Assembly (NCBI GenBank): GCA_026874595.1 | Contig: CM049312.1 | Span: 71,268,929 to 71,332,928 of the forward strand | Length of the DNA: 64,000 nt | Direction: 5' to 3' | DNA from: Sipunculus nudus | Lineage: Eukaryota; Annelida; Sipuncula; Golfingiida; Sipunculidae | In this document: positions 1-11,459 of the stretch, one piece after another | Numbering within the stretch: position 1 is the stretch's first letter | Layout: every line of letters starts with the position of its first letter | Program-made: the position numbers and the translations under genes | The notes under the pieces: generated by a model | Told to the model about the DNA's origin: nothing | Seen by the model: the letters and a program-made list of their open reading frames with translations, nothing else | Databases searched by the model: none

Positions 1-1260
1 TGTGTGTGTGTGGCACCCCCAGAACAGTCACCCTGTATTTTGGTTTCACAAAATGGAAGAAATGAGATAAAAAAAACATATGAAAATGATACTTTTCAAT
101 TATAGAGATGTCAGTCAAACTTATGAGATGAAATTAATTTATTTTCAGGGAAAAGGGGAACTCTTTTCATCGCCCTTTGTCACACTAAAATGGACTATTA
201 AAATCCTTAATCTGCTTAAAAAACAACCTAGATAACTTGATTATCAATCCTTTCCAGACATCCTTTGAATCAGGGCTAACCTGGGAAATTGATCATTTTT
301 TTCTCTTGTCAGGGAAAATCATCGAATTTGACCGTCCGAAAAGGAAAACTGGCCAGTCTATGATATTTTGCCTCAGCAATTTCACTTGATGATTGGCTCT
401 TTTGGCTTTTAATAGTGGAAATGCCTCTTTGGCTCCTTGTGGCCACCGTTTGTATTAGTGTACATACAATCGTCCTACATATAATCCTAGTGAGTGTCTT
501 AGTTTCATAACATCCACTGCATCTTCTGCTTCTGACTGGTTTAAAAAAAATGCTTAAGATCTGTCAAACAAGAATTTTGTTGTTGTTGATCAGTTAGACA
601 AAACTCTGGGAAATATCGGCAAAATGCATGGATGTTTGGACTAAGAAATGATTTCCGAGGTGCTTGGTATCAACATTTCATGGATAAACATAATATGTGT
701 TAATAAAGATATTTTGGTTTATGGTAATTTGCTGAAAATAAGATACATTCATCTCATATGACATAAACTCGTGACAAATACTTATATTTGAATTAGTTTT
801 GACTGGCTGCTGTGGGTAATTTCCCGAGCAGAAATTTAAATAAACCTCTTTTTTGTTCTACATGTGCCTTACTTTGCAGCCATGTTTGATTTTTATATGA
901 AAAATTCCTGAACCTACTAAATTAAACGTTAATTTCATGTAGAAACTATACTGTCTACAGATCTGACTTTTTGTCTGTAAGTTAAGTCATAGTGTGTATG
1001 TGTACTTCAGTATCTCTGTAACTCAAGATACATGGACAAGAACACATCAATATGTCCAGTGCAGTAAACCTGTAACTCAAGTTACAAGTTATTACAAAAG
1101 CTGAAATTGAGTTGCATTTTTATTTCACTGAGCTTAGATAAATTAATCAATTAAGTTGATTATATGTAAATGATTTTATTTATTTATTTTTTTCTATAAA
1201 AAAACAAGTACAGTCATTTTTAAAATAAAAAGTGAGTCACAAGGTTCCGTGTTTGGGGTG

Positions 1261-1262
<2 letters not shown>
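1..1262. other. AT-rich spacer, no gene seen
   Basis: A short (TG)n run opens the window. The rest is AT-rich sequence broken by stops in all frames. Two short near-identical phrases (CTGTAACTCAAG followed by a TAC) occur near 1015 and 1070, suggesting small local duplications. I see no exon-like segment, RNA gene or recognisable transposon here. Confidence 0.6.

Positions 1263-1332
<70 letters not shown>
1263..1332. repeat. (TA)n microsatellite
   Basis: About 70 bp of uninterrupted TA dinucleotides. The reading frame crossing it gives only an alternating Ile-Tyr run and is not a gene. Confidence 0.97.
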
Positions 1333-1334
<2 letters not shown>

Positions 1335-1464
1335 CAACTGTTACTTATATTGGGTTGTGTACAAAAAAAACTCAATATAACAACAGGGTACCTTTTCAGG
1401 TTAAAATGAAAATATTAATTATGTTTGACCTTTTTCGGAATAATGTGAAGTAATAAAGTCTCCA

Positions 1465-2080
1465 GAGATTGACCTGTGTTGCTACTTGCAAGTTACCGTT
1501 GCTTTACCTAGAAGAGAAATATTTGTTTAATTATTTACGTTGTGAATAAATATTATTAAATTCAGTTTAACCACTATGTTTATAATGTTGGAAACTTTTA
1601 TGTATAATGCTTTAAGTAAAATATCTAACTTTTCTTTCTGCTGAACCCCCTAACTATTCCAGAAGGGACTACACGTCAAGTACTGCCTATTGGGTCGAAT
1701 ATTTATGGCAGGGATTGATTGACTGATTGAGGAATGTCTATATTTGTTTCGTTTTCTAGACACAACCTTTATATTGGAAAAAGCCTCATACATTTCAATA
1801 ATGTATAGACATATTTATCAAAAACCGTTTTATTAATTAGTTGTGTTACTACTTGCAAAGTACCACTGCTTTAACCTAACTGGGAAAAATATGTTTTTTT
1901 TTCATTGTGAATAAACACAATGAAATTCACAGTTTAACCACTATGTTTTTAATATCATAAATGTTAAATTTACATGCTTTGAGTAAAAATACCTACCTTA
2001 AGAGGTTAAAATAGTTTACAATGTGAATACACACAAATTATAATTTTACCCCTGTATGTATAATGGTTTGAGTTCTAATC
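1465..2080. repeat. degenerate ~370-bp direct repeat, 2.5 copies
   Basis: The segment beginning near 1469 (a GTTGCTACTTGCAAGTTACC phrase, then a TTTAACCACTATGTTT phrase, then a TGCTTTAAGTAAAAT phrase) recurs in the same order from about 1839, and a third partial copy starts near 2010. The copies are diverged and carry indels. I recognise no coding content or family. Confidence 0.7.
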
Positions 2081-2989
2081 TTATGTGCAAAAAAATTCAC
2101 ATGAAAGATAGAACAAGTTAGGATGACGTTATTACTTTACCCACATAACTAAACAGAAAAAAAAGTATTGCTCTGCATGCTGAATTATGAAGGAAAGACA
2201 TATGAAATTTGAAAGTAGTTTTATTTGATTCTTTTTCTGAACATATTATGGAATATCTCTTTGCAGCCAAGACAGAAAATAATTGAGGTTTGGATTGTTG
2301 TTGGTGGTGCGTACCTTGACTAGCAATAATAAAAATAACCATAACAATATTATATAAAAAAAATGTCATAAACTCATTGACATTTTTTTGGTGAAGATAT
2401 ACAAATGACCAGGTCTGAACTCGAATTGTATCAACTAAGCCTTACATGACATTTACCAATGAATGGTGTTACGAAAAAAATAACTACAACCTCCCCCCCC
2501 CCCCCCCCCCGAGATTGTTAACCTGAGGAAGATAAATGTGCGCGTGTCGGTGTGTAATGTCTGCACATTTGTAAATTTTCCTTGGAGGCCTTCCCGGATC
2601 CGATTCATTTATCGAATATTCATTGGCCAATATCTGAGGTGCAGGGAAAATTCTGTGTGTTCACGTTTGCGCATGTGTCTTGTGACCATAAAGACACACC
2701 CCCACACAGGAACGGGAATGAAAGTATCCTTTCTTAGGAAATTACGGGTATTCCGCTAAAATACGCAGTTTTTTTCTCGATACACTGTATCGATACATAA
2801 TAAGCAAAGTAAAGACATTATACAACACTGATTCATTATACGTTCGTTGATGACATTATTCTCTACTGATCCATTACAAGTTATATAAAAACATTCTACA
2901 ATAATGGTCCATGATAAGTTATGTGAACCTTTATACAAGTCATATCTATATACACTATGTCTAATTGATTATAATAAAATCAATCCAGT
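2081..2989. other. AT-rich spacer with poly-C run
   Basis: This holds a poly-C run at about 2492-2510 and a short inverted repeat at 2777-2793 (8-bp arms TCGATACA/TGTATCGA). It lies downstream of the Gypsy pol region on the minus strand, where a 3' LTR would be expected. I could not match it to any sequence upstream of gag, so I do not call an LTR. Confidence 0.5.
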
Positions 2990-3330
2990 TTAATATTCTG
3001 GGAATCTACTAAGAAAATTTAGCCTAAGGTTAAACTTGCAAGAAACAGCCAGGATCTCAAATTTAAACTGCTGCAACACTAAGTTCATGCACTTGGCTTT
3101 GTCAATACATTTGAGAGGTTTGTGTTCAGTTTGAATGGTGAATTATCTACATGAAAAGTACATCTCAAATTCTGTACTGCCCAAACAATTGCTAAACCCT
3201 CCCCCTCAACGGTATCGTAATTTTTTTCTCTTAAGTAATGGATGCTTCATCCCATCGTGCTCCTGCATTGGGATACTTCCGAATACGACATCCGACGAGT
3301 CGCATTTTTAGTAAAACCGTTTACTGAAAT
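2990..3330 (-). pseudogene. Gypsy RNase H remnant
   Basis: Translating the minus strand in two frames gives the RNase H order. First comes CDSSDVVFGSIPMQEHDG (the first catalytic Asp strand, about 3310-3255), then an EGEGLAIVWAVQNLR helix (about 3215-3170), then FTIQTEHKPLKCI (about 3150-3110), then LQQFKFEILAVS, and finally an LSRFPEY terminus near 2995. The switch between frames shows at least one indel. It follows the RT remnant directly, as expected for a Gypsy pol. Confidence 0.8.
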
Positions 3331-3403
3331 ATGGAATATCGGAATTGGCGGATCAACAAGCTTAGCTTTGAGCGAGATTTTCGCATTCTCATGGACTTCT
3401 TTC

Positions 3404-4200
3404 TTATCCAATTTGATAGACTGTCCTTTTCTGTTTAAGGCCTGTTAGCAGAACTGCTATTTCAGCATAGTTCGGAATGAATTCCCGGTAATAACCGGCA
3501 ATACCGAAGAAGGCTCCCAAGGCTTTTTTGGTTCTCAGTCTTTCCACGCTCTGGATTTTTTTAAGGAGAGACAGGATTTTAGCCAAGTGGCAGGGGAATA
3601 AAAGGTGGCAAAAAATGCAATAACCTTCGAACGTTTTCGAAACGGTTAGAGCCGTAAGGTTCGCACGCTCTAACATAGCTAGGATTCTTCGAGTGTTTTC
3701 ACAAGCTCGCCCCACGATTGTTCTTGTATTAGCACGTCATCGATGTGACAAATGACGTGCGGCATGTCGCTGAACAACTTTCGCATCATGCCCCTACCGT
3801 CACTAATCTGATAGGCATTACCCTAAATTGGTCATGTCCGTCAGGGTTCCTCCGACCTCGGAATCTGCCAATAGCTTTTTGTCAGATCGATCTTTGTAAA
3901 ATACTGGCTGTTGGCTACCTCCGGCTCCAGTATCGTTTTTTGATTCGATTACGACCGACTGGTTCAACTTATGGTAATAGGCCACTAGTCGATTTTTCCG
4001 TCTGGCTTACGCAACATAATACAGGGTGACCCAAAACTCGACTCCGAATTCTTAATTATGCCTAGTTTTAACATCTCATTGATTTCCAATCGCATGGTCT
4101 TTCTCATTTCGAACGGAAAAATATACCGTTTCGATTTCACGGTTGTATCGGACGTGAGACCAATATTACATTCTATGATATCGGTGAGTTTTAGGACATC
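3404..4200 (-). pseudogene. Gypsy reverse transcriptase remnant
   Basis: Minus-strand landmarks are, in order: a fingers segment LGIIKNSESSFGSPCIMLRK (about 4060-4000), the catalytic-strand motif KIDLTKSYWQIP (about 3900-3865), the polymerase motif CHIDDVLIQ (about 3755-3728, the xIDD box), and the RT-RNase H connection FFGIAGYYREFIPNYAEIA (about 3510-3455). The segments are in different frames with stops between them. An RT of this family would be a single open polyprotein section, so this one is inactive. It sits downstream of integrase on the coding strand, which is the unusual order. Confidence 0.88.
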
Positions 4201-4379
4201 TGTGAAAACTTCCCATACTTTTTTAAAGATCGTGTATCTCGCGCCCCCGTCGCTTGCCTAGCTCGGCATTAACCTGAACGTAACGTTCCGTTTGGCTGCG
4301 CACTGTCGATGGAAATAACACATGGGCATTCTCGAAACTCCCTCAAGGGTTAGTTCCCCGATCACGGGACATTCGGTTT

Positions 4380-5480
4380 CTCCATCCGGATTATCTGGTC
4401 CTTGTTCGGATTTGTTCATGCCCATGGAGACCGCCGCTTAAACATATTGAGGATCATTCCTGGTCTGATACTGTTTCAACATGTTTATGTGATAGGACAC
4501 TCTAGGTCACCTACTTTGCCTACAACACTGCAAAGGCCTTTCCATTGTACAAGTAGTTCATTTCGATCCGTCAGGACGAGCAACAATACTTCGTTTCCGA
4601 TCTCAAATTTGCGGATGTGTTTACCTACGTCATAAAACTGATGATATCCATCCACGGATTTGCTTAAAGACTCCCTAGCGAAGCCTACGTATCGCTCAAC
4701 TTATCCTTGAAATCTAGAACGTACTAGTACGCCGTCTAGGTTTCTGCATTCGGATTGCGTTTGGATCACAGATCGCGTAGAAGGCGCAATGGACCTCTCA
4801 CAACTCGGTCGAAGAGCAAATCAAATGGAGAGAAACCAATGCTCTTGTATGGTGTCTCTCTATACGGAAAGAGAACCGCGCTTACATATCGATCCCAATC
4901 TTTTAGTCTCTCCACTCACATTCGTTTTAACATCAGTTTCAACTTGCCGTTGAATCTCACCACCATCCGGGTTATATGTTGTGGTAGTTAGCTGTTTTAC
5001 AAATAATACACGGCTTAATTCTCTCATGACGTCAGATGTAAACTGACTCCTTCCGCCGGTACTCCAACTTGCGCATAGACGTCGATAACGCGTGCGGTTG
5101 CGGTGTATATGTTCTTTAAGGCCACTGCCTATGAGTGCAGTTAAGTGAAGTCCATAATGGTCAATATGCATCGAGGACCCTCGTCGGACGCTTGATGTTT
5201 CGGTCCGACCAGATCCATGGCGATCCTACGCTAAGGTTCGTCAAAAAGAGGCATTTTGCCTAACATGGCCTTTGGCACTCTGCCTTTCGATGACATATGG
5301 GACACGACTTGCAGAACGCTGCTACCTCGTCGTACATCACCTTCCTGTAGAACTTGGCTCTTACGCGATCCTGTGTCCAATCCACGCCCTGATGGCCAGC
5401 CATAATCGCTTCTTGGCCGATCTTCATAACGTCAGCCCGTAACGACTGGGGTACCACGATCCTTGATCAATCCGCAACAA
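4380..5480 (-). pseudogene. Gypsy integrase remnant
   Basis: The zinc-binding region is at about 5457-5265: AGHQGVDWTQDRVRAKFY followed by CKSCPICHR, the HHCC pattern with the first His apparently lost (Gln-Glu in its place). The catalytic core starts with RIAMDLVGPK near 5225 (first catalytic Asp). It continues to GRSQFTSDVMRELSR and QLTTTTYNPDG near 5055-4950, just before the expected catalytic Glu. Downstream, LLVQWKG near 4560 resembles the Gypsy integrase C-terminal module. Several stops interrupt the core. Protease remnants lie upstream and RT downstream. Confidence 0.88.
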
Positions 5481-5540
5481 CGCCTTGATCTCGCGCAATA
5501 TGGTCTATGGAATCGTCCTTAACCCGGAATGTGCCATCAC

Positions 5541-5910
5541 TTACGCTAGCCGATTAAGCAAGCATCCAGTGCGGAGCAACAACTGATCGTCTTCCTGGGC
5601 TTGCAACACGTAAACCCGCGTCGGTGCCTTCCGTCTACGTGCACCAGCACGTGTCTCTACCGCGCAAGTCACTTCCATTCGTGACTCGACGTTGTCACAT
5701 ACTATGTTTGATTTCTGATTAAAAACACCCATGTAGGATTATGTTTGTTCGGTTATCGCACTCCTGCTACGTTTCCTAGCGATAAATTGCGAACGGCTAC
5801 TCCGACTACCATCGCTTCGATAGTTCCCACAAAGGAGGGACAGTCTACAGTAATCCTCGCCGTATGAAAAGGTCTTATCGATCCATCAAACAAACGACAC
5901 CCAACGGTGT
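5541..5910 (-). pseudogene. Gypsy protease C-terminal half and linker
   Basis: From about 5900 to 5753 the minus strand reads FDGSIRPFHTARITVDCP and ends LSLGNVAGVR. This matches the C-terminal half of a retropepsin and its characteristic L-x-x-G-N-x-x-G-x-R ending. A basic linker with AVETRAGARRRKAPTRV follows at about 5670-5600, before integrase. The N-terminal half with the DTG active site is not recognisable (a DTVG string near 5910 is the only trace). Either this half is deleted or it is very diverged. Confidence 0.7.
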
Positions 5911-6730
5911 CCGATGCAAGCAATGCAAGCCTCCCTGGCTTAAACGACTGATCACTCCAACTGCGATCTACCTCACGCTTCTCTGTTGGCTGATTTACGG
6001 GAACTCCCCATGAAACTCTGAAGCCATTGGCCTCCGCATATCTCCCGTCCATACGCGCCATGCTGTCTATGTTGCGACACTGTCTCTCTTTCAAGAATAC
6101 GGAGAGATCCTTGCTGCAACAGTTCAAATACTGTTCGCGCATTAGCAAGTCAACTAATAGGTTGAAGTCATCGCTCTCACCTGTCATCTCAATCCAATGA
6201 TCAAGGTATCCACTAAGCTGTACCGCGAACTGACGGTGAGTTTCGCCAGGCTGTGCCCGACAAGTACAAAACTTGTTACGATAACCCTCGTCAGTCATCT
6301 GGTGAAGCTTTAAAAACAGCTAACTTTAGCTTATAGCAGTCCATGGTGTCACTCACTGAATATTCCGTGTAAGTATCAAGCGCATTACCACGCAACAAAG
6401 GACTTAAGCTTAGAGCGCAGCTATCATGATCGTAGTTTTGACACAGCGCTAAACGCTCAAAACGCTCTAGAAACGGATCTTTTTTACCCTGTTGCTCATC
6501 AAACGGAGGGAGTTTCGGGACCGATTACCAACCCTCACCATTTTATTATCGACCTCGTCGATAGCATAAGATGCTAATGAACTTCAGCACCTTTATCTTG
6601 TGAACTCTGGCTTCACGTTCACGCTCTAACTCGTGAGATCTGGCTTCCCGTTCACGCTCTATCTTGCGCTGTTTAAGTTCTATTTCACGCTGTCCACGCT
6701 CTATTTCTCTCCTCCTAATCTTCTCGGTTC
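5911..6730 (-). pseudogene. SCAN-like Gypsy Gag remnant
   Basis: A charged coiled-coil segment rich in Arg/Glu (REIELKQRKIEREREARSH) lies at about 6716-6596. The capsid-type region follows from PKLPPFDEQQG near 6515 through FLERFERLALCQNYDHD and LSPLLRGNALDTYTEYS. It then continues, after a one-base frame change near 6300, with MTDEGYRNKF, FAVQLSGYLDHWIE and LLMREQYLNCCSKDLSVFL. This order and spacing is that of the SCAN-related Gag of Gmr1-like elements. Stops and frameshifts make it nonfunctional. No CCHC zinc knuckle is visible before the protease. Confidence 0.82.
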
Positions 6731-6990
6731 TTGGCTTCTAAAGCATCTTAACGCTTATTAACAAACTCCTGTAAAGCCTAATCCTTGTGGCCTAGCGCCT
6801 GTTCACACTCAAGAATGGACTTCAACGTACCCATAGGAACAGGTAAATAAACCGGCTGTGTGAGTGAACCGTGCAACATACACAAAAAATCGCTAACGTA
6901 AACATTAACCATTGACAAAGTGAACCGGTGATATCCGTACAATCCTATTGGGGTTGCCCCAAAATCAAAAGACACACGGGACGGACAGAC

Positions 6991-9460
6991 AAACATCAGA
7001 AAAGTGATGTGAAAGTTTGAATACCCTAATCAAATGGTAATAACTACCAGTCGTGCGACCTCACTTGAAAAATCAACACAAACCAAGGTAATTAAATCAA
7101 ACTAAATGGCGCTGACTGCAAATTCTCTACTCTAATCTGAGTAAATGGCAAATTCTTAAGCTGTTTGTCCTATCACTGAGTAATTATCAAGGAAAAAATC
7201 AGTAATGTATCATATCAAAATAATAACCTGCATTATATCTGCCTGGAGTGTGTATAAATCAGGTCTCAGCACGGACCTTTAAGTTCAAATTACCAAACAC
7301 TAAACAATTCAAAGAAGCTACTTAAAAATCAGTATGAATGTTTTTACCAAATACTCAGGAAATAAACTTTTTTGACAGGATTTAAGCTCTAAAATGGCTA
7401 AATCAGTCCTTTAACGCTCGCCATGAAATGTCACGCCACTGGGAATTTGAACTTATAGGTTCTTTTCAGTCAGTCAATATAACAGGTTGACTAGACAGTT
7501 GTAAGATAAAACAATATTAAATAACAAATAAATGGGTTACTTAGAGGTCTCGAGGAGGGGGTTGTGCAGTCAGCACAAATAACACAGTTATCCCGAATTT
7601 CACAGAGTCACTTGATCCGAACAACACAAGCGTCTTAAAACTTCCAGGTCATATGACTTCTCACTTTCATGTGACGTCTAGACATTCCATGAGTCCCTGA
7701 CGTAATAAGTGTACACGGAGCACAGTCTAATCCCAGCGCAGTATAGATGAACTAAAAAATAACTGATTCCACTGCTGTATAACTGTTCATCTTTTATAAA
7801 TCACCATTTGCATGTCGAAAACCTAATGTTCCTGTTGAATCCCTCAATCAACGGCTCTCTTAGCTGTAGTCTACTGCAGCCTAATTACAGGATACCGAAA
7901 AAAACGCACACTCTATCAAATTCAGCACTATTACAGTTTGGCGTCAATACAAAGTTGCCATGTCTCTTTCTGGAATCGCGCACCATCACGAGAAGCCCGT
8001 CCTTCGGCATACATAAACATTGTCCCTGAAGTACTTTACATAGTATCAACAAGGTGGCCTCTCTCAGACGTAAACTGTCACTACACTGAGTCGATTCCTC
8101 AACTGGACGCAAAGAGGATAGCAGACCGGCCGGTTGGACTGCTGAAACTCACTCACGGGAAACGTAGCGCGCCGGCTCATTCTCAAGATCACTTGGATTC
8201 ACGCCTCATATGAGATTCCTGACGTCACATACGCTCCCGAGGGAGCGGAAATCTTGCGCTTCTATAGAGGCTACTGATTTTCACGCTGTCTGCTTTGACT
8301 GTTTGAGATGCATTTTAACACCTGGTGGTGCACATCGGCCTGCCTGCTTAAAAAACTGCTGATGTGACTAGCAGCCAACCAAATGTAAGTCAACAAACAT
8401 TCGACATGCATCAGGCTCCACCCAGAAAACATGTGTTGGACAATTCTCTCTGAGCCTGTGGCCTGTTCAAACGGTCTCCGGGGCGATGGGCTGTCACTCA
8501 AAACAAAATAAACAACATTAGCTTCGTGTATTCCTCGCTTGGCTGGTAAACCGTTTTGTCTTCCAGCACAGGGTTTAATCTGATTGGACCAAATTACAGT
8601 ACTCCCCTCTGGTGTAGAGATTCAGGATACAAGGTCATAACAAACAGCGCTTACGATATAGGTAGTTGGCCTATGGGTAATGCGCTATGTTAAGAACGTA
8701 GACGTCAGACTTCCCGCTATACTTATCTGCTTTTCAGCACTCTCACGATGGCTGTTGTCAACACACATCAACCTTAACGCAGACAGGCCTGCAAGGATGA
8801 TTTCGTGGGAAAACCACCCTAAAAAATATTCGAAGACGAGACGTCCCCTGCCAGACACAGTTACTGTGGAGGCCGTCGTACAAGATCGGTTCTAACGAGT
8901 CTATGCTACATAGAAATGAACATCAAAGGATGAAGGTGGCGCCTACTGAAGCACATATTCATCCTCACTTTGTTTCTCACGTTAATGACTAAACATGATA
9001 CTTCATAAAATTAACAAAAGTTATGCCATGACGGGCATAATCTAATTTCCGAGATCCTGCCTTGTTGATCAGAATGTAAACGCACGCAGGATCCGAAGAA
9101 ATACGCAATTTGAACCTATAATCGAACATCATTTAATTACCTCCGCAAACAAAAGTTGTGTGGCCGGCTGTATGTTTGTGTATGTGTTTTTTTCCGAGCC
9201 ATATCTGCGGAATTCTCCTTAATGAAATTTTGTGGGATAACTTTTATCCTAAATCCCTCCGTCTAATTCGCCCTAACACACGTTCGTTGTTTTACTCTCT
9301 AATATAATCTCATTTGAATCGACACATATTTTTTTATATAGAAATTCGTGCCTTTAGCGTTCAATGGCAGTGAGAGATCATTGACGTCTTAGGTACGTTA
9401 ATATCGTAATAATTGCGTGTACTTAAAAGACGTCTCGCAGCACTGATCGGGAAATGTTTA
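6991..9460. other. unassigned sequence upstream of the Gypsy remnant
   Basis: This is the region where a 5' LTR and leader would lie for the minus-strand element. It is less AT-rich than its neighbours around 7640-8900 and contains CATATGA and TGACGTCA-like words near 7650 and 8210, plus a CTCCCGAGGGAG palindrome near 8237. None of this matched sequence downstream of RNase H, so no LTR is called. Short reading frames here show no recognisable domain. Confidence 0.4.
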
Positions 9461-11459
9461 GATGGAGTGGTCTACTGCAGCCAGACCCCCGTTCACTTCC
9501 TCACTAGATTTAGCAACCAAAGGCGAAACGTTTGTAATTTTTATTAGTTTGTCACAACACAAAATCTCCATATCTTCTAATTTATTTCATTTAATTATTT
9601 GTGAAAGTCTGGGCAATGGGCATAAGATCCTTTTTTTATTTGAATTCTTAGAAATCAACAAATACGGTGATTTAATAATGAATGCCAGGATGTCGGTTGA
9701 TTAAATTTTGGGGAAGGCGTGGAACCGGATACGAGTACTGGTGGAAATTTGCTCTCTGTGAGTGCAGTCCAGCTTTCATGTTATGCAGCAATTCCATTTA
9801 GCACTACGCATGCATAGGGTAAGGTACATTAGACAACTAGCACGTTCACGCTTAAGACATATTGCTTTTTTATGTACAAATTTTGAATAAAAAACACGTT
9901 TTACGAACTATATAAAAAGTCTAAGCGGCACCTGTCAACAAAAAATCAAGAAATCGTTTTCTTTTGGTATGGTCAAGATAAATATGGTTTTACTGAAACC
10001 TTTCTGTTGGATCAGACTGTTGGTCTGATATTAATGGCTGTTAGATGCGACAAGTTGGAGTATCAGGAAGTGAGCTTTATTCAAATGAATGTGGGACATA
10101 CTGTAAAGGAATAAAGTTGCCAAGGGTATGGCCCTCTGTGCTGGTACAGATGAATAATACAATAGGCCAGGTACGTAGCACAGAGGTAGCTAGGGACATA
10201 AAGTTTTACAAGTGCTTTCCCAGCATTTAACAACGGAAGTACCCGGGCATATTAAGAATAAAGTGGGGCCAGTTTTGACACGTTCACATACAGATCAACA
10301 GCGATATACTTTAGTTTAACTATTCCTGGGAATAGAAACAATTATCAACTTTTTGTCAGAGATTGAATTAAGCAGACTAAACAGAACAGATTGTCGCTGG
10401 CATCAGGTGTCATCAAAATAACAAGTAGTGCATCTAGCTTTGGAATTTAAGGGAATAATAAAGTGTTGATGAAATGTGATGCAAACTGATGTGAACACGC
10501 AGCGGAATCGCACGGGGTACTGTAATCTTATGTAAATATTTGTGAAATGTTAAATAGAGAATGAACTATGGAATTCATCACCAAGGGAAAAATCAGGGTG
10601 AAAAAACAGGTAATTCATCAAGAACTTTGAAATAGAATGCACTTAATGATAAGTGTATTTGCAAGGACTTTATAGGATTACTGTCAAGCTTAAAGTACAA
10701 ATCGTATTGAAAATTGAATCTTTCATATTTGGTATTAGATATTAAACTGTGCTACTGTTCCATAATGGATAGGCTTGGTTAAACATTATGGTATGATGTA
10801 TTATTTGTTTTGTTATATAAACAGTTATTTTCTTTTCTAAATTTTTCTTGTTTCTTAATTGTTTTCGTTAGTACTCTTGCTATGTATGATAATGTGAAAT
10901 CTGATATACTGATATCATCACTTAAATAAATAAGAAACTTATTCTATATATTGCTAATCGGATAAATTGCCTTAACAAGACGCCCCATGTTTATGTTAGA
11001 AGAATAAGTACTGCACTTTATAAACTACAAACTTTTAAATTGTAATCGTTTCCAGAGGGTAAGTAAAACTACAAAAAAATAATGCCTTCCTGAATTTCAT
11101 TTATCGATCTTTCTCTATAACCAGTCTTGGTCACACTCGTGTCCGCAATCCATTCTCATTGTCATTCGGATAATCCATCTTATCTCAGATCATCACTTTT
11201 AAAATTCTTTGACAAAGTACATCCTCTTAGTTTACATATTCAGTGACAAGAATAAACATGTTTGCTTTTGATACGCTTTGGTTTTTAACGTTAGTCCGTC
11301 ACCAAAATCCATATTTTCTATCTTACTTTTTTTGCCCTTTGGAATAGGAGTATAACGTAACCAGTCGAATGAGGGGTCGAACTACGAAATATCGAGTGCA
11401 AATCAAATGACTAAATGGAAAGTCATGACCTCTGGATGTATTTTTACTGGTCCAGTGCA
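9461..11459. other. AT-rich spacer, nothing recognised
   Basis: This is low-complexity AT-rich sequence with stops in all frames. Short open frames exist (for example 10045-10230) but have no domain, splice context or homology I can recognise. Confidence 0.5.

Larger units (their letters stand above)
2990..6990 (-). mobile_element. degenerate Ty3/Gypsy retrotransposon, Gmr1-like domain order
   Basis: On the minus strand, running from high to low coordinates, recognisable remnants appear in the order Gag (coiled coil then SCAN-like capsid), protease C-terminal half, integrase, reverse transcriptase and RNase H. Most Ty3/Gypsy elements place integrase after RNase H. Integrase before RT is the order known from the Gmr1 group, whose Gag is also the known relative of the vertebrate SCAN domain, so both traits agree. 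Every domain is interrupted by frameshifts or stops, so the element is dead. No pair of LTRs was recognisable at either side. The end at 6990 is approximate. Confidence 0.85.

Noticed and set aside
1232-1453. Open frame with long Ile-Tyr run
   Set aside because: It is the translation of a (TA)n microsatellite.
6991-8900. 5' LTR of the Gypsy element
   Set aside because: No matching sequence was found beyond RNase H, and no paired TG...CA ends or primer-binding site could be defended.
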